Positions 1 through 7,053 of a stretch of 11,997 bases of DNA are shown piece by piece (within the stretch, counting starts at the first letter, position 1; every line of letters begins with the position of its first letter). Origin of the DNA: CAWACC01 sp964390695 (GTDB lineage: Bacteria > Chlamydiota > Chlamydiia > Chlamydiales > Parachlamydiaceae); the NCBI GenBank assembly GCA_964390695.1, contig CAYMKI010000102.1, forward strand, positions 1-11,997, read 5' to 3'. Under the pieces are notes generated by a model. That model did no database searches and was not told where the DNA came from. It saw only the letters and a program-made list of their open reading frames with translations. The translations under genes were made by a program, and so were the position numbers.

Positions 1-462
1 TTCCGTGCATGATTTAATCGACACCTGTATATCCTCAGACTCTTCCAGGGCTTGTCCCTTGTAGGTTAAGTCATAGGCGGCGTAGGCATAGATGATTTCA
101 TTGGAAATTCCGGGTGATGTATAAAATTCCATCAAAAATTTCCAGTAATTAGCATCATATCCAGTCTCTTCTAGAAGTTCCCTGGAGGCTGTTTTTTCAG
201 GAGGCTCGTTAAATTCCAGAGTACCGGCAGGGAGTTCCCACAATACATCGTTGACAGCAATACGCCTATTCTGAATTAAGACCACATGCGATTCGTCAAG
301 AAATGGCAGAATCACGACAGAACCGGGATGTGCGATAAACTCCTTTTTAAATCGGTTTCCTGATCTGGATGCAACCTCTAATCCATAGACATCGAAACGG
401 ATACCATGAAAAAGGCGTTGCGCTTGTTGTATTACCTGTGTTATTTTCTTTGTTTTATCCAT
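1..462 (-). CDS. Nudix hydrolase, ADP-ribose pyrophosphatase-like (3' end outside window)
   Basis: This is an open frame of 154 codons with no stop before the window edge, so the C-terminus is missing. It carries a complete Nudix box at about residues 80-102: G-x5-E-x7-RELLEETGY, which provides the glutamates that bind the catalytic divalent metal. The N-terminal part (KKEFIAHPGSVVILP, then VVLIQNRRIAVNDVLWELPAG) matches the layout of the ADP-ribose pyrophosphatase (NudF) type. These enzymes hydrolyse nucleoside-diphosphate derivatives in the cytoplasm. The exact substrate cannot be read from the sequence. The start at 462 is supported by GAGG about 6 bases upstream on the minus strand. The gene is divergent from the rRNA methyltransferase with only about 20 bases between starts, so each gene's promoter must lie inside its neighbour's 5' coding region. 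Confidence 0.9.
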   Translation of the reverse strand, partial: MDKTKKITQVIQQAQRLFHGIRFDVYGLEVASRSGNRFKKEFIAHPGSVVILPFLDESHVVLIQNRRIAVNDVLWELPAGTLEFNEPPEKTASRELLEETGYDANYWKFLMEFYTSPGISNEIIYAYAAYDLTYKGQALEESEDIQVSIKSCTE

Positions 463-471
463 AAGACCTCA

Positions 472-476
472 AAGGA
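472..476 (+). promoter_or_regulatory. Ribosome binding site that selects the start at 486
   Basis: AAGGA ends directly against the first in-frame ATG (477), leaving no spacer. It sits 9 bases before the second in-frame ATG (486). Normal Shine-Dalgarno spacing therefore favours 486, giving a protein that begins MLNKEP instead of MISMLNKEP. Confidence 0.6.
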
Positions 477-485
477 ATGATATCA

Positions 486-1674
486 ATGCTTAATAAGGAG
501 CCTGTGATTTTAAAACCGGGCAAGGAAAAGGCACTCTTAAATAGGCATCACTGGATTTTTTCAGGAGCTATTCAATCGATGCCCTCATTTGAAGATGGGG
601 ATATTTTATCCGTACAATCTTCAAAAGGTGAATTTTTGGGGTGGGGGTATTTCAACTCTAAAACTTCCATCGCCGGTAGAATGCTCGCTTTTACTCCTCA
701 AGATCCTTTAGTCACCTTAAAGGAGAATGTAGCAAAAGCTATCGAACTGCGCAAACAACTTTTTGACTCTCAGGTTACGAATGCTTTTCGTCTAATTAAT
801 GGAGAAGGAGATTTTTTACCTGGCTTGATCGTTGATAAATACGCCGATGCTATTGTACTTCAAATAACCACTCTTGGCATGGATAAACTCAGACCTTATC
901 TTATAGAGATTTTGAGAGAACTAACACCGGAAAAAATAGTGTATGAAAAATCCATTCTTCCCAGTCGTAAGGAAGAGGGATTGCCTCCTGTACAGCAATT
1001 TCATAGCCAAGCGAATTGCGATGAAATAGAAATAAAAGAAAACGGTCATCGATTCCTTGTTTCATTGATAGAAGGACAAAAAACCGGCTTCTTTTTAGAT
1101 CAAAGAGAAATGCGCGCCTATGTAAAAAAACTTGCAGAAGGCAGAAAAGTGTTGAANNNNNNNNNNGAATTGCTTCTCGTATACAGGAGGTTTTAGCGTC
1201 TATGCTGCAGCGGGAAAAGCTGACAGCGTGACCTCTCTAGATATCTCCGAAAAGGCTATTATCATGGCAAAAAATAATTTAGCTTTAAATGGTTTTAACG
1301 GTGATAACTACACATGCATTGAAGCGGATGTTTTTAAGTGGTTAAGGGAAAATCCTCTAGATTATAACTTAATCATCTTGGACCCGCCGGCCTTTGCCAA
1401 AAAACAACGCGATGTCAACCAAGCGTGCCGCGGGTATAAAGACATCAATCGCTTGGCGCTGCAAAAGATGCCGTCACAGTCTTTTCTTTTGACCTGCTCT
1501 TGTTCCTATCACGTTGATTTGCAGTTATTCAAACAGGTCGTCTTTCAAGCAGCTTCTGAAGCAAAGCGCCGGGTAAGAATTATATCGTCTCATCTTCAAG
1601 CGCCCGACCATGCATTAAACCTTAGCCAGCCGGAAGGGGATTATTTAAAAAGTTTATTATTGTACATTGACTAG
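486..1674 (+). CDS. rlmI: Class I SAM-dependent rRNA (cytosine-C5) methyltransferase, RlmI-type, split by an assembly gap
   Basis: The protein has an N-terminal PUA RNA-binding domain (about residues 1-75, with the typical RHHWIFSGAI segment) followed by a Rossmann-fold methyltransferase domain. The SAM-binding motif I is split by ten N. Joining the two sides by a three-base overlap gives VLNCFSYTGGF, the form found in E. coli RlmI. Further on are the catalytic-loop motif LDPPAF, ACRGYKDINRLAL and TCSCS with the conserved cysteine, ending PEGDYLKSLL. The repaired protein is about 391 residues, close to the roughly 396 of E. coli RlmI. In that family the enzyme methylates C5 of a cytosine in 23S rRNA using SAM. 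As the sequence stands, the gap breaks the frame: the left part runs into a TAG at 1194-1196, and the right part is open from about 1167. The gene is probably intact in the organism. The exact rRNA target is assigned by family only. Confidence 0.85.
1157..1166. other. Assembly gap of 10 N inside the methyltransferase gene
   Basis: Ten ambiguous bases form a fixed-size scaffold placeholder. The left flank ends ...GTGTTGAA and the right flank begins GAATTGCTTC. Merging them on the shared GAA restores an uninterrupted frame through SAM motif I, so no sequence is likely to be missing. Confidence 0.95.
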
Positions 1675-1767
1675 AATGTGCGAATTGCCTAAAATCACAA
1701 CCTGTCCATGAAGCTTATGAAGCAGGGACGAATTTATAAATTATATTAATGTGGGAGATTATTTTAT

Positions 1768-2148
1768 ATGAGCGCAAATATAGGAAGGGGAATAGGATCT
1801 ATGGCTACTGAGGCGGTTTTTGGATATGCCGGTGCCGCATTATTTACAACTATAAATCCCTTGGTAGGGGCAATATTCGGGGTCACAAGTTCGATTATCT
1901 CTTCTGTGGCACATGAAGTGCTGTCAAAAGCAAACTGGACTTCTCCTGCAAAAGATATTATCTCAAGTGGTGCCGGGATACTAGGCGGAGCTGCTGTGGT
2001 TGCGATCGTGGCGGGAACGACTTTGACGCCAGCTGTAGCACTGGGATTATTTATTTCCATATTAGCAGCCAAGCTTGTTTTTAGTATGCTTACCTTGCTT
2101 TGCGGTTGTGGCGTAGCTGCCATAGGATTCGCCGGCAACAAAATTTAA
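1768..2148 (+). CDS. Small hydrophobic protein, unknown function, paralog of the next gene (Inc-like candidate)
   Basis: I do not recognise a named family for this 126-residue protein. It is rich in Gly, Ala, Ile and Val, with two long hydrophobic stretches (about residues 16-48 and 65-122) separated by a short polar segment (KANWTSPAKD). A recognisable signal peptide is absent. The segment at residues 19-40 (GYAGAALFTTINPLVGAIFG plus VT) matches residues 27-48 of the next protein at 16 of 22 positions, and both also share a K/D-IIS-x-GAG motif, so the two are tandem duplicates. The start has GGGAG 10 bases upstream. Paired long hydrophobic regions recall chlamydial inclusion-membrane proteins, but that is inference. 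It could equally be an ordinary inner-membrane protein. A 125-residue antisense frame covers almost the same bases and is not considered real. Confidence 0.75.
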   Translation: MSANIGRGIGSMATEAVFGYAGAALFTTINPLVGAIFGVTSSIISSVAHEVLSKANWTSPAKDIISSGAGILGGAAVVAIVAGTTLTPAVALGLFISILAAKLVFSMLTLLCGCGVAAIGFAGNKI

Positions 2149-2214
2149 CGACCTATTTATTTGAGTGTAGAATCATAGTTAGACAATTACCAATTCACTT
2201 TAAAAGGGAAATCT

Positions 2215-2829
2215 ATGAATAGTATTAAATCTGTATGTTCTTTAAATAATATCGCTGTCATCGCTGGGGAAGTAGCAGCTTCCGGTGCTATTGGCTATGC
2301 AAGCGCTGCTATATTCACCACTATTAACCCGGTTTTTGGAGCGATTCACGGTTTGACTTATGCATTAGCAGCGGATATCACCAAAATGGCTTTGAACATT
2401 TTTGCTAAAAATATGCAAGAAGAAACTAAAAAAATTATCTCACAAGGCGCAGGCGTAGGCTTAGCTACTTCGATCTCGATCGTTGGTTTGGGCTTGTCTC
2501 CTTTAGCCGTTTTAGCTTTAGGCGTTTCTCAACTGGCATTTTCTTTACTAGTAGGAATAGCAATTGCAGGAGTAGGTATAGGCTGCATGCAATGCTGTCC
2601 GATTTTAGCCAATAAGTTTTTTGGAGATTCTTCTGAAAAATCAAAGGGTAATGACCAAGTGCCTGCAGCTACACAAAAGGTTCCTGACGCCGTATCCGTT
2701 GAGAAGACATCTGCTAAAGACTCAGCAAACGAGGTAGCTCAAAATGTTAATCCAATCATTTTGGAAGGAACAACCTCTCAGACGCCTACAACGAATATGC
2801 CTACTGAAGCTATCGTAGGGGCATCGTAA
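2215..2829 (+). CDS. Hydrophobic protein with polar C-terminal tail, paralog of the preceding gene (Inc-like candidate)
   Basis: This 204-residue protein of unknown function has hydrophobic regions at about residues 13-60 and 77-135, rich in Gly and Ala. A polar tail rich in Ser, Thr, Lys, Glu and Gln follows (about 137-204). The first hydrophobic region contains GYASAAIFTTINPVFGAIHG, the block shared with the upstream gene, and KKIISQGAG follows in the same relative position. The upstream paralog lacks the polar tail. Cysteines cluster near the end of the second hydrophobic region (GCMQCC, residues 123-128). There is a good ribosome binding site (AAGGGA, 5 bases before ATG). It lies 66 bases after its paralog and 14 bases before dnaG, so it is probably co-transcribed with dnaG. 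Two hydrophobic lobes plus a cytosol-facing tail fit the general plan of chlamydial Inc proteins, but no signature proves secretion. Confidence 0.8.
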   Translation: MNSIKSVCSLNNIAVIAGEVAASGAIGYASAAIFTTINPVFGAIHGLTYALAADITKMALNIFAKNMQEETKKIISQGAGVGLATSISIVGLGLSPLAVLALGVSQLAFSLLVGIAIAGVGIGCMQCCPILANKFFGDSSEKSKGNDQVPAATQKVPDAVSVEKTSAKDSANEVAQNVNPIILEGTTSQTPTTNMPTEAIVGAS

Positions 2830-2843
2830 CTAGCAGCATTCAT

Positions 2844-4640
2844 ATGCCTATATTTACACAAGAATCCTTAGAATCTGTCAGACAGAAGATAGACCTCGTA
2901 GAGGTCTTGTCTTCATACCTGGATCTTAAAAAGGCCGGCGCCAGCTACAAGGCGCTGTGCCCTTTTCATGATGAAAAATCCCCATCCTTTATGGTGCAGA
3001 AAGGTGATTCTCACTACCATTGCTTCGGTTGTGGTGCACATGGAGACGCCATAGCGTTTTTGATGTCCCATCAAAAAATGACCTTTGTAGATGCTGTAGA
3101 AACGTTAGCACAGCGATTTCAAATCAATCTAGACTATGCGGAAAATCAAAATTCCGGCGGCGCCAACAAAAACGACTTAAAAACCGCCCTGAACTATGCC
3201 TCAGAGTTTTATCATTTTATGCTGCTGCATACCGACGAGGGACAGCAAGCTCTTGCATATCTGCTCAGCCGAGGCTTGGACTTGCCATTTATACTGCAGT
3301 TTCAAATTGGCTTGGCTCCCAAAAAGGGAGGATTACTGCGTAAGGTCATGCATGCCAAATTCGTGAAAGATCAAACGCTTGCTGACGCTGGATTAATCCA
3401 ACCCGGAAATGATGGCGGCTGGCGAGATTTTTTCTACGATCGCATCACGTTTCCCATCCAGGATCCGTCCGGAGCCGTTATTGGATTCTCTGCGCGCAAA
3501 TACAAAGAAGAGACTAGCGGCGGCAAGTATGTCAATACTCCCGAAACGCCCCTGTTTAAGAAATCTAAAGTCTTATTTGGGCTAAACTATAGCCGAAAGC
3601 GCATCGCTAAAGAGCGCACAGCTATCATCGTCGAAGGGCAAATTGATGCCCTTAGATTGATTCAATCAGGATTTAACTTCACCGTCGCCGGGCAAGGCAC
3701 AGCCTTCGGTGAGGGGCATGCCAAAGAACTCATACGACTGGGTGTCCAATTAGTATATCTGGCTCTAGACCCCGATACGGCTGGACAGGAAGCTGCTTCC
3801 AAAATCGGAGATTTCTTTCTCAGAGAGGGTGTTGAAGTCAAAGTTGCCGAATTACCCAAGGGATGCGATCCTGATGCTTTCCTCAAGGAAAAAGGTCCTG
3901 AAGCCTTTAGAGAGCTATTAGTTAATGCCCAAGATTTTTTGAACTTTCTTGTCCGTCACGAATCTCAAAAAATCAATACCCAAACACCGACCGGCAAGAA
4001 TGAGTTGCTGCGCGTATTATCACAAAAGATTCAAAGCTGGAACCAACCTGTCATCATCCATGAGAGTCTCAAAAAGCTGGCTTTGTTGTTAAATATACCC
4101 GAAAATTTGCTGGGCATGGAAAGCTTTCATTCTCCGAATACTTACATAAAAAAAGCCGCGATGCTCACACTCCAAGATATAAATGCGGATCAGATTTTGG
4201 AAACCGATTTTTTACGTTGGCTGTATGTTTGCGCCAAGTCAAAGCCCGAATTTACCTCTTGGGCGCAAGCCAACATCTCCGCTGATGCTTTGGTCGACCC
4301 CATTTGTCGTCAGTTTTATCAGACCTTGCTCGAGCAATTCCTCAAAGGGCTTTCCACGGATTTGGCGGCTTTGGCCAATCAGATGACCTCTGAAGATTCT
4401 CATGCGTGGTTTAAATTGTTTTTCAGCAAAAAAATCAACGCAGACAAAGCGGAAGAACAGTTCATGGCTTCCATGCAAAAGATTTTAGATCGCAACTGGA
4501 TGCAAAAGCGCGAGCAGATCAAAGTCAAGATACAGAGTGGGACATGCTCGGATGATGAAGCCTTAGAACTGGTGCGGCAATTTGAAGACATAAAAAAGCA
4601 TCCACCCAAAATTTCCCTAAATCTGAATCAAACCAGATAG
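2844..4640 (+). CDS. dnaG: DNA primase DnaG
   Basis: DnaG synthesises the RNA primers that start Okazaki fragments and works with the replicative helicase DnaB. This 598-residue protein has the expected domain order. The N-terminal CHC2-type zinc-binding domain has ligands C39, H42, C60 and C63 (CPFH...CFGC). The central catalytic core contains a toprim domain with VEGQID (catalytic Glu264) and LALDPDTAG (Asp309 and Asp311 as metal ligands). The C-terminal region (about residues 430-598) is less conserved, as is usual for the helicase-interaction domain. Two motif details differ from common proteobacterial forms: EGQID in place of EGYMD, and D-P-D in place of D-G-D. The length is close to E. 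coli DnaG (581). No clear Shine-Dalgarno precedes the ATG, and the gene starts 14 bases after the upstream stop, so its translation may depend on coupling. It ends with TAG. Confidence 0.97.
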   Translation: MPIFTQESLESVRQKIDLVEVLSSYLDLKKAGASYKALCPFHDEKSPSFMVQKGDSHYHCFGCGAHGDAIAFLMSHQKMTFVDAVETLAQRFQINLDYAENQNSGGANKNDLKTALNYASEFYHFMLLHTDEGQQALAYLLSRGLDLPFILQFQIGLAPKKGGLLRKVMHAKFVKDQTLADAGLIQPGNDGGWRDFFYDRITFPIQDPSGAVIGFSARKYKEETSGGKYVNTPETPLFKKSKVLFGLNYSRKRIAKERTAIIVEGQIDALRLIQSGFNFTVAGQGTAFGEGHAKELIRLGVQLVYLALDPDTAGQEAASKIGDFFLREGVEVKVAELPKGCDPDAFLKEKGPEAFRELLVNAQDFLNFLVRHESQKINTQTPTGKNELLRVLSQKIQSWNQPVIIHESLKKLALLLNIPENLLGMESFHSPNTYIKKAAMLTLQDINADQILETDFLRWLYVCAKSKPEFTSWAQANISADALVDPICRQFYQTLLEQFLKGLSTDLAALANQMTSEDSHAWFKLFFSKKINADKAEEQFMASMQKILDRNWMQKREQIKVKIQSGTCSDDEALELVRQFEDIKKHPPKISLNLNQTR

Positions 4641-4694
4641 CCTTTTTTAATGATTATCAGACGTTATTAACCACCCCAATACAAAGGATCTCAA

Positions 4695-5495
4695 ATGAAA
4701 AAACTATATTACTATTCTCAATTGTTTTTGGCTTTAGTCAGCACTTCTCTTTATGGAAAGATCATAGAGACTCAGCACTTCGGAGACATTACCCAATACG
4801 TCAAACCGGATACGCTTGTGATTTTGGATATCGATGATACCCTTTTATTACCTGTTCAAACCCTGGGCAACGATTGCTGGTTTCTTTACCGCAAACAACT
4901 GCACCGAGAAGCCGGCTTATCTTCCATTCAAGCCCTGGAAAAAGCTATCTCAGAATGGGAAGCTATCCGACACCTTACCGGGGTTAAAATCGTCGAAGAG
5001 GGGACTGAGAAGATCATTTCAGAGATGCAAAAACAAAACATCGTCATTATGGGATTGACCACGCAAGGTTTGGCTCTAGCTACTCGCACTGTACAGCAAC
5101 TCAACAGCTTGGGCATAGATTTAACTACAACAGCCCCCTCTGAAGACGACGTGTTTTTCATCAATCAGCATGGCGTGCTATATCGAAAAGGCATACTGTT
5201 CACTTCAGGCACCCCGAAAGGTGACGCTCTGCTTAAGCTGCTGGATATTATTGACTATCATCCTAGTCATGTAGTATTTATTAACGATAAAGCGACGCAC
5301 CTAGCCGATGTTGAACAGCCTGTCGAAGCTAAAGGTATAGAGTTTATCGGACTGCGGTATGCTATCGGCGATGAACGTGTAGCGAATTTCAGACCCGATA
5401 TTGCGGATGTTCAATGGAAACACTCTACTTTTGATAAAATTATATCCGATAACGAGGCAGAACAGATCCTAACGTCTGATAAAGCAGCGTTATAG
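4695..5495 (+). CDS. Exported DUF2608 family protein (HAD-like phosphatase fold)
   Basis: This 266-residue protein has an N-terminal signal peptide (about residues 1-21, ending STSLYG) and then a HAD-superfamily fold. Motif I is VILDIDDTL (Asp45 nucleophile and Asp47). Motif II is probably the Thr pair in GLTTQG (122-123). Lys175 in PKGDAL fits motif III, and VVFINDKATHLADVE (Asn197, Asp198) fits motif IV. The pattern matches the DUF2608 family, found largely in Chlamydiae and Legionella-type intracellular bacteria. All HAD motifs look intact, so phosphohydrolase activity outside the cytoplasm is plausible, but the substrate is unknown. AAAGGA lies 6 bases before the ATG. The gene follows dnaG by 54 bases and precedes a glycosyltransferase by 33 bases, suggesting one transcript with the latter. 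It ends with TAG. Confidence 0.85.
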   Translation: MKKLYYYSQLFLALVSTSLYGKIIETQHFGDITQYVKPDTLVILDIDDTLLLPVQTLGNDCWFLYRKQLHREAGLSSIQALEKAISEWEAIRHLTGVKIVEEGTEKIISEMQKQNIVIMGLTTQGLALATRTVQQLNSLGIDLTTTAPSEDDVFFINQHGVLYRKGILFTSGTPKGDALLKLLDIIDYHPSHVVFINDKATHLADVEQPVEAKGIEFIGLRYAIGDERVANFRPDIADVQWKHSTFDKIISDNEAEQILTSDKAAL

Positions 5496-5528
5496 CGAAA
5501 AGTATGCATTTTGAATAAGGAGCCTTGA

Positions 5529-6377
5529 ATGAGTGAATGCACGTCTTTTGCGAGGCGTTTTTTGGAGCAATCAGCTTCCTATCAAAATCAATATCACGAT
5601 TATCAGTACCCTAAAGTATCGATTATCATCCCTACCTATAACTGCGCCCAAGCGATCTCATTGACTTTAGATAGTATCCTAAGCCAAAACTATCCTGAAC
5701 TTGAAGTCCTTATCATGGACGGGGGGTCGCAAGATAGAACGCTGGAGATTGTCAAGAGGTATCGAGGAGATCGCATCTTCTTGCACTACGAGGCTCAAGC
5801 AGAGCGCTATGCATTATTAAATAAAGGCATAACACTGGCTCAAGGGGAATATGTAAATTTTTTATTTCCGGGTGATTTTTATATCTGCAAAGAAACTTTG
5901 AAGCAAGTCATGGCGAAGGTATTAAGCCACCAGAAACCAGATCTAGCCTATTGTGGAACTCTTCTACGCGACGGCAGGAGCGAAGTCAAAATACTATTCA
6001 GATCCCTCGATTTGAGTCTGCTTAGACGAGGGCAACAGCCTACGAGTTTACAGTCTTGTTGGTTTAAAACCACTATTTTTTCTAAGTTAGGATCGTTTGA
6101 TGAACGTTTGCAACTGCGAGGTGGATTTGATATATTGTGTCGCTTCTGTTCTTGTAAGGATCTTACTCATGTAGGTATGTCCAATGTGATGACTGATTAC
6201 GATATGCGCTGGATTTCGAAATCTATGATCATTAGGCATTTTACAGAAACGGGAAGAATTATATGCACCCACTTTGGATGGGCTTATCTGATCCGCTGGC
6301 TTTTTGTACAAAAAGACATTGCTCGCTATCTTAAATTATGGGCTCATGGAGCCAAAATAGCCCTTACTGGAAGATAA
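5529..6377 (+). CDS. Family 2 glycosyltransferase
   Basis: This 282-residue protein belongs to the GT-A fold. The nucleotide-sugar binding start is VSIIIPTYNCA (about residues 30-40), then LDSILSQNYPELEVLIMDGG with the conserved Asp64 and SQDRT after it. The segment ALLNKGITLAQGEYVNFL leads to PGD (114-116), which takes the place of the usual metal-binding DxD. It transfers a sugar from a nucleotide-activated donor to an unknown acceptor, such as lipopolysaccharide, a glycoprotein or a secreted substrate. It has no signal peptide. The C-terminus is basic and aromatic (FGWAYLIRWLF) and could touch the membrane. AAGGAG lies 6 bases before the ATG. It is the last gene of the rightward run, and its TAA lies in the A-tract of a terminator hairpin. 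Confidence 0.9.
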   Translation: MSECTSFARRFLEQSASYQNQYHDYQYPKVSIIIPTYNCAQAISLTLDSILSQNYPELEVLIMDGGSQDRTLEIVKRYRGDRIFLHYEAQAERYALLNKGITLAQGEYVNFLFPGDFYICKETLKQVMAKVLSHQKPDLAYCGTLLRDGRSEVKILFRSLDLSLLRRGQQPTSLQSCWFKTTIFSKLGSFDERLQLRGGFDILCRFCSCKDLTHVGMSNVMTDYDMRWISKSMIIRHFTETGRIICTHFGWAYLIRWLFVQKDIARYLKLWAHGAKIALTGR

Positions 6378-6420
6378 AAAAAATACAGCCCTAGATTTAA
6401 GCCTAGGACTGTATTTTTTT
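6376..6420. terminator. Bidirectional intrinsic terminator between convergent genes
   Basis: The stem pairs TACAG and CCTAG (6384-6394) with CTAGG and CTGTA (6403-6413). There is one internal C/A mismatch and an 8-base loop (ATTTAAGC). An A-run lies on the left and a T-run on the right, and these also pair with each other. The hairpin therefore has a U-tract in both directions and can end transcripts of the glycosyltransferase (+) and of the acidic exported protein (-). Confidence 0.9.
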
Positions 6421-6423
6421 GCA

Positions 6424-6437
6424 AGTACTTAAGTACT
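6424..6437. repeat. 14-bp perfect palindrome
   Basis: AGTACTTAAGTACT is self-complementary across all 14 bases. It lies just right of the terminator and 17 bases beyond the stop of the leftward gene. It could be a short extra hairpin in the 3' untranslated region or a chance palindrome. No function is apparent. Confidence 0.6.
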
Positions 6438-6454
6438 ATACAACAGATGTGAAA

Positions 6455-6910
6455 TTATGCCTTGTGAGGCTTTGTAGCACCACTTCGTCCGTCGTAAGTG
6501 GTAGTCTCATCATCGTTGATGTTGGCGTATGGACATTTGCCATTGGCGCAGCCGGCGAGCAGTGTCTCAACCTTTTCTTTTTTAGATTCTTCTTCGTCTT
6601 GTTCAGCAGTGGCTTGTGCATCAGCTAGAATAGCTTCAGCTTGCTCGGCTTCTTCGGATTCCTGATCTTCCTCGATGTCTTTAGAACTAACTGGAGCAAC
6701 AGCTAACTTCTCTTCTTTAGCTTCTTCTTTGACTTCTTTTTTTTCTTCTTCAACAGTTACAGACAAAGTAGCTAATTGAGACTCTTGAGCAGCCTCAGCT
6801 TTCTTCACTTCTTGCTGTTCAACAGCAGGAGCTGTTTCAGGCTCGTTTGCATAAGATGCATTTGTAATTAAACCAAAAGCAGCAATCATGTATAAACAAT
6901 TTTTCATCAT
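6455..6910 (-). CDS. Small exported acidic low-complexity protein, unknown function
   Basis: This 151-residue protein begins with a clear Sec signal peptide (MMKNCLYMIAAFGLITNASYA, predicted cleavage after Ala21). Residues 22-118 are a low-complexity region dominated by Glu, Ala, Lys and Gln, strongly acidic and probably disordered or helical. The C-terminal tail (about 119-151) is different in character: AGCANGKCPYANIN with Cys121 and Cys126, then a polar end finishing KPHKA. The cysteine pair could form a disulfide or bind a metal. There is no lipobox, so it is probably periplasmic or secreted. The first of two adjacent ATGs is chosen because AGGAG lies 9 bases before it. A promoter with a perfect -10 lies upstream and a terminator downstream, so the gene is probably monocistronic. 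I do not recognise a family. Confidence 0.8.
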   Translation of the reverse strand: MMKNCLYMIAAFGLITNASYANEPETAPAVEQQEVKKAEAAQESQLATLSVTVEEEKKEVKEEAKEEKLAVAPVSSKDIEEDQESEEAEQAEAILADAQATAEQDEEESKKEKVETLLAGCANGKCPYANINDDETTTYDGRSGATKPHKA

Positions 6911-6943
6911 AATAAATAACTCCTTTTATAAAAGTTCGCATAA

Positions 6944-6974
6944 ATTATAGTTGCGAAACTATGATGTACTTCAA
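6944..6974 (-). promoter_or_regulatory. Probable sigma-70-type promoter of the acidic exported protein gene
   Basis: On the minus strand a perfect -10 TATAAT (6949-6944) is preceded by TTGAAG (6974-6969). The spacer is 19 bases, longer than ideal. The -10 lies about 34 bases before the start codon, with the ribosome binding site in between. The surrounding stretch is very AT-rich. Confidence 0.5.
6947..6962. promoter_or_regulatory. Short dyad overlapping the -10 element
   Basis: ATAGTT and AACTAT flank GCGA, giving a 6-bp inverted repeat that covers half of the -10 box and the start of the spacer. The position would suit an operator, but the sequence is short and AT-rich enough to be chance. 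Confidence 0.25.
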
Positions 6975-7053
6975 TAATAATAAATTAAAAGAATTAAATC
7001 AACAAAAAAAAGATTTTTAACTCAAAGTAGACAATGCAAACCAAAATATTTAA

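Noticed and set aside
1729..1767. Promoter upstream of the first hydrophobic protein gene
   Set aside because: There are several TATAAA- and TATATT-like sequences in an AT-rich stretch, but no -35 element at suitable spacing, so no single promoter can be chosen.
1764..2141. 125-codon minus-strand frame covering the first small hydrophobic gene
   Set aside because: It is an almost exact mirror of the plus-strand gene. Its Ala/Pro/Thr-rich composition is what the antisense of a Gly/Ala/Ile-rich sequence produces, and the plus frame has the ribosome binding site and a paralog next door.
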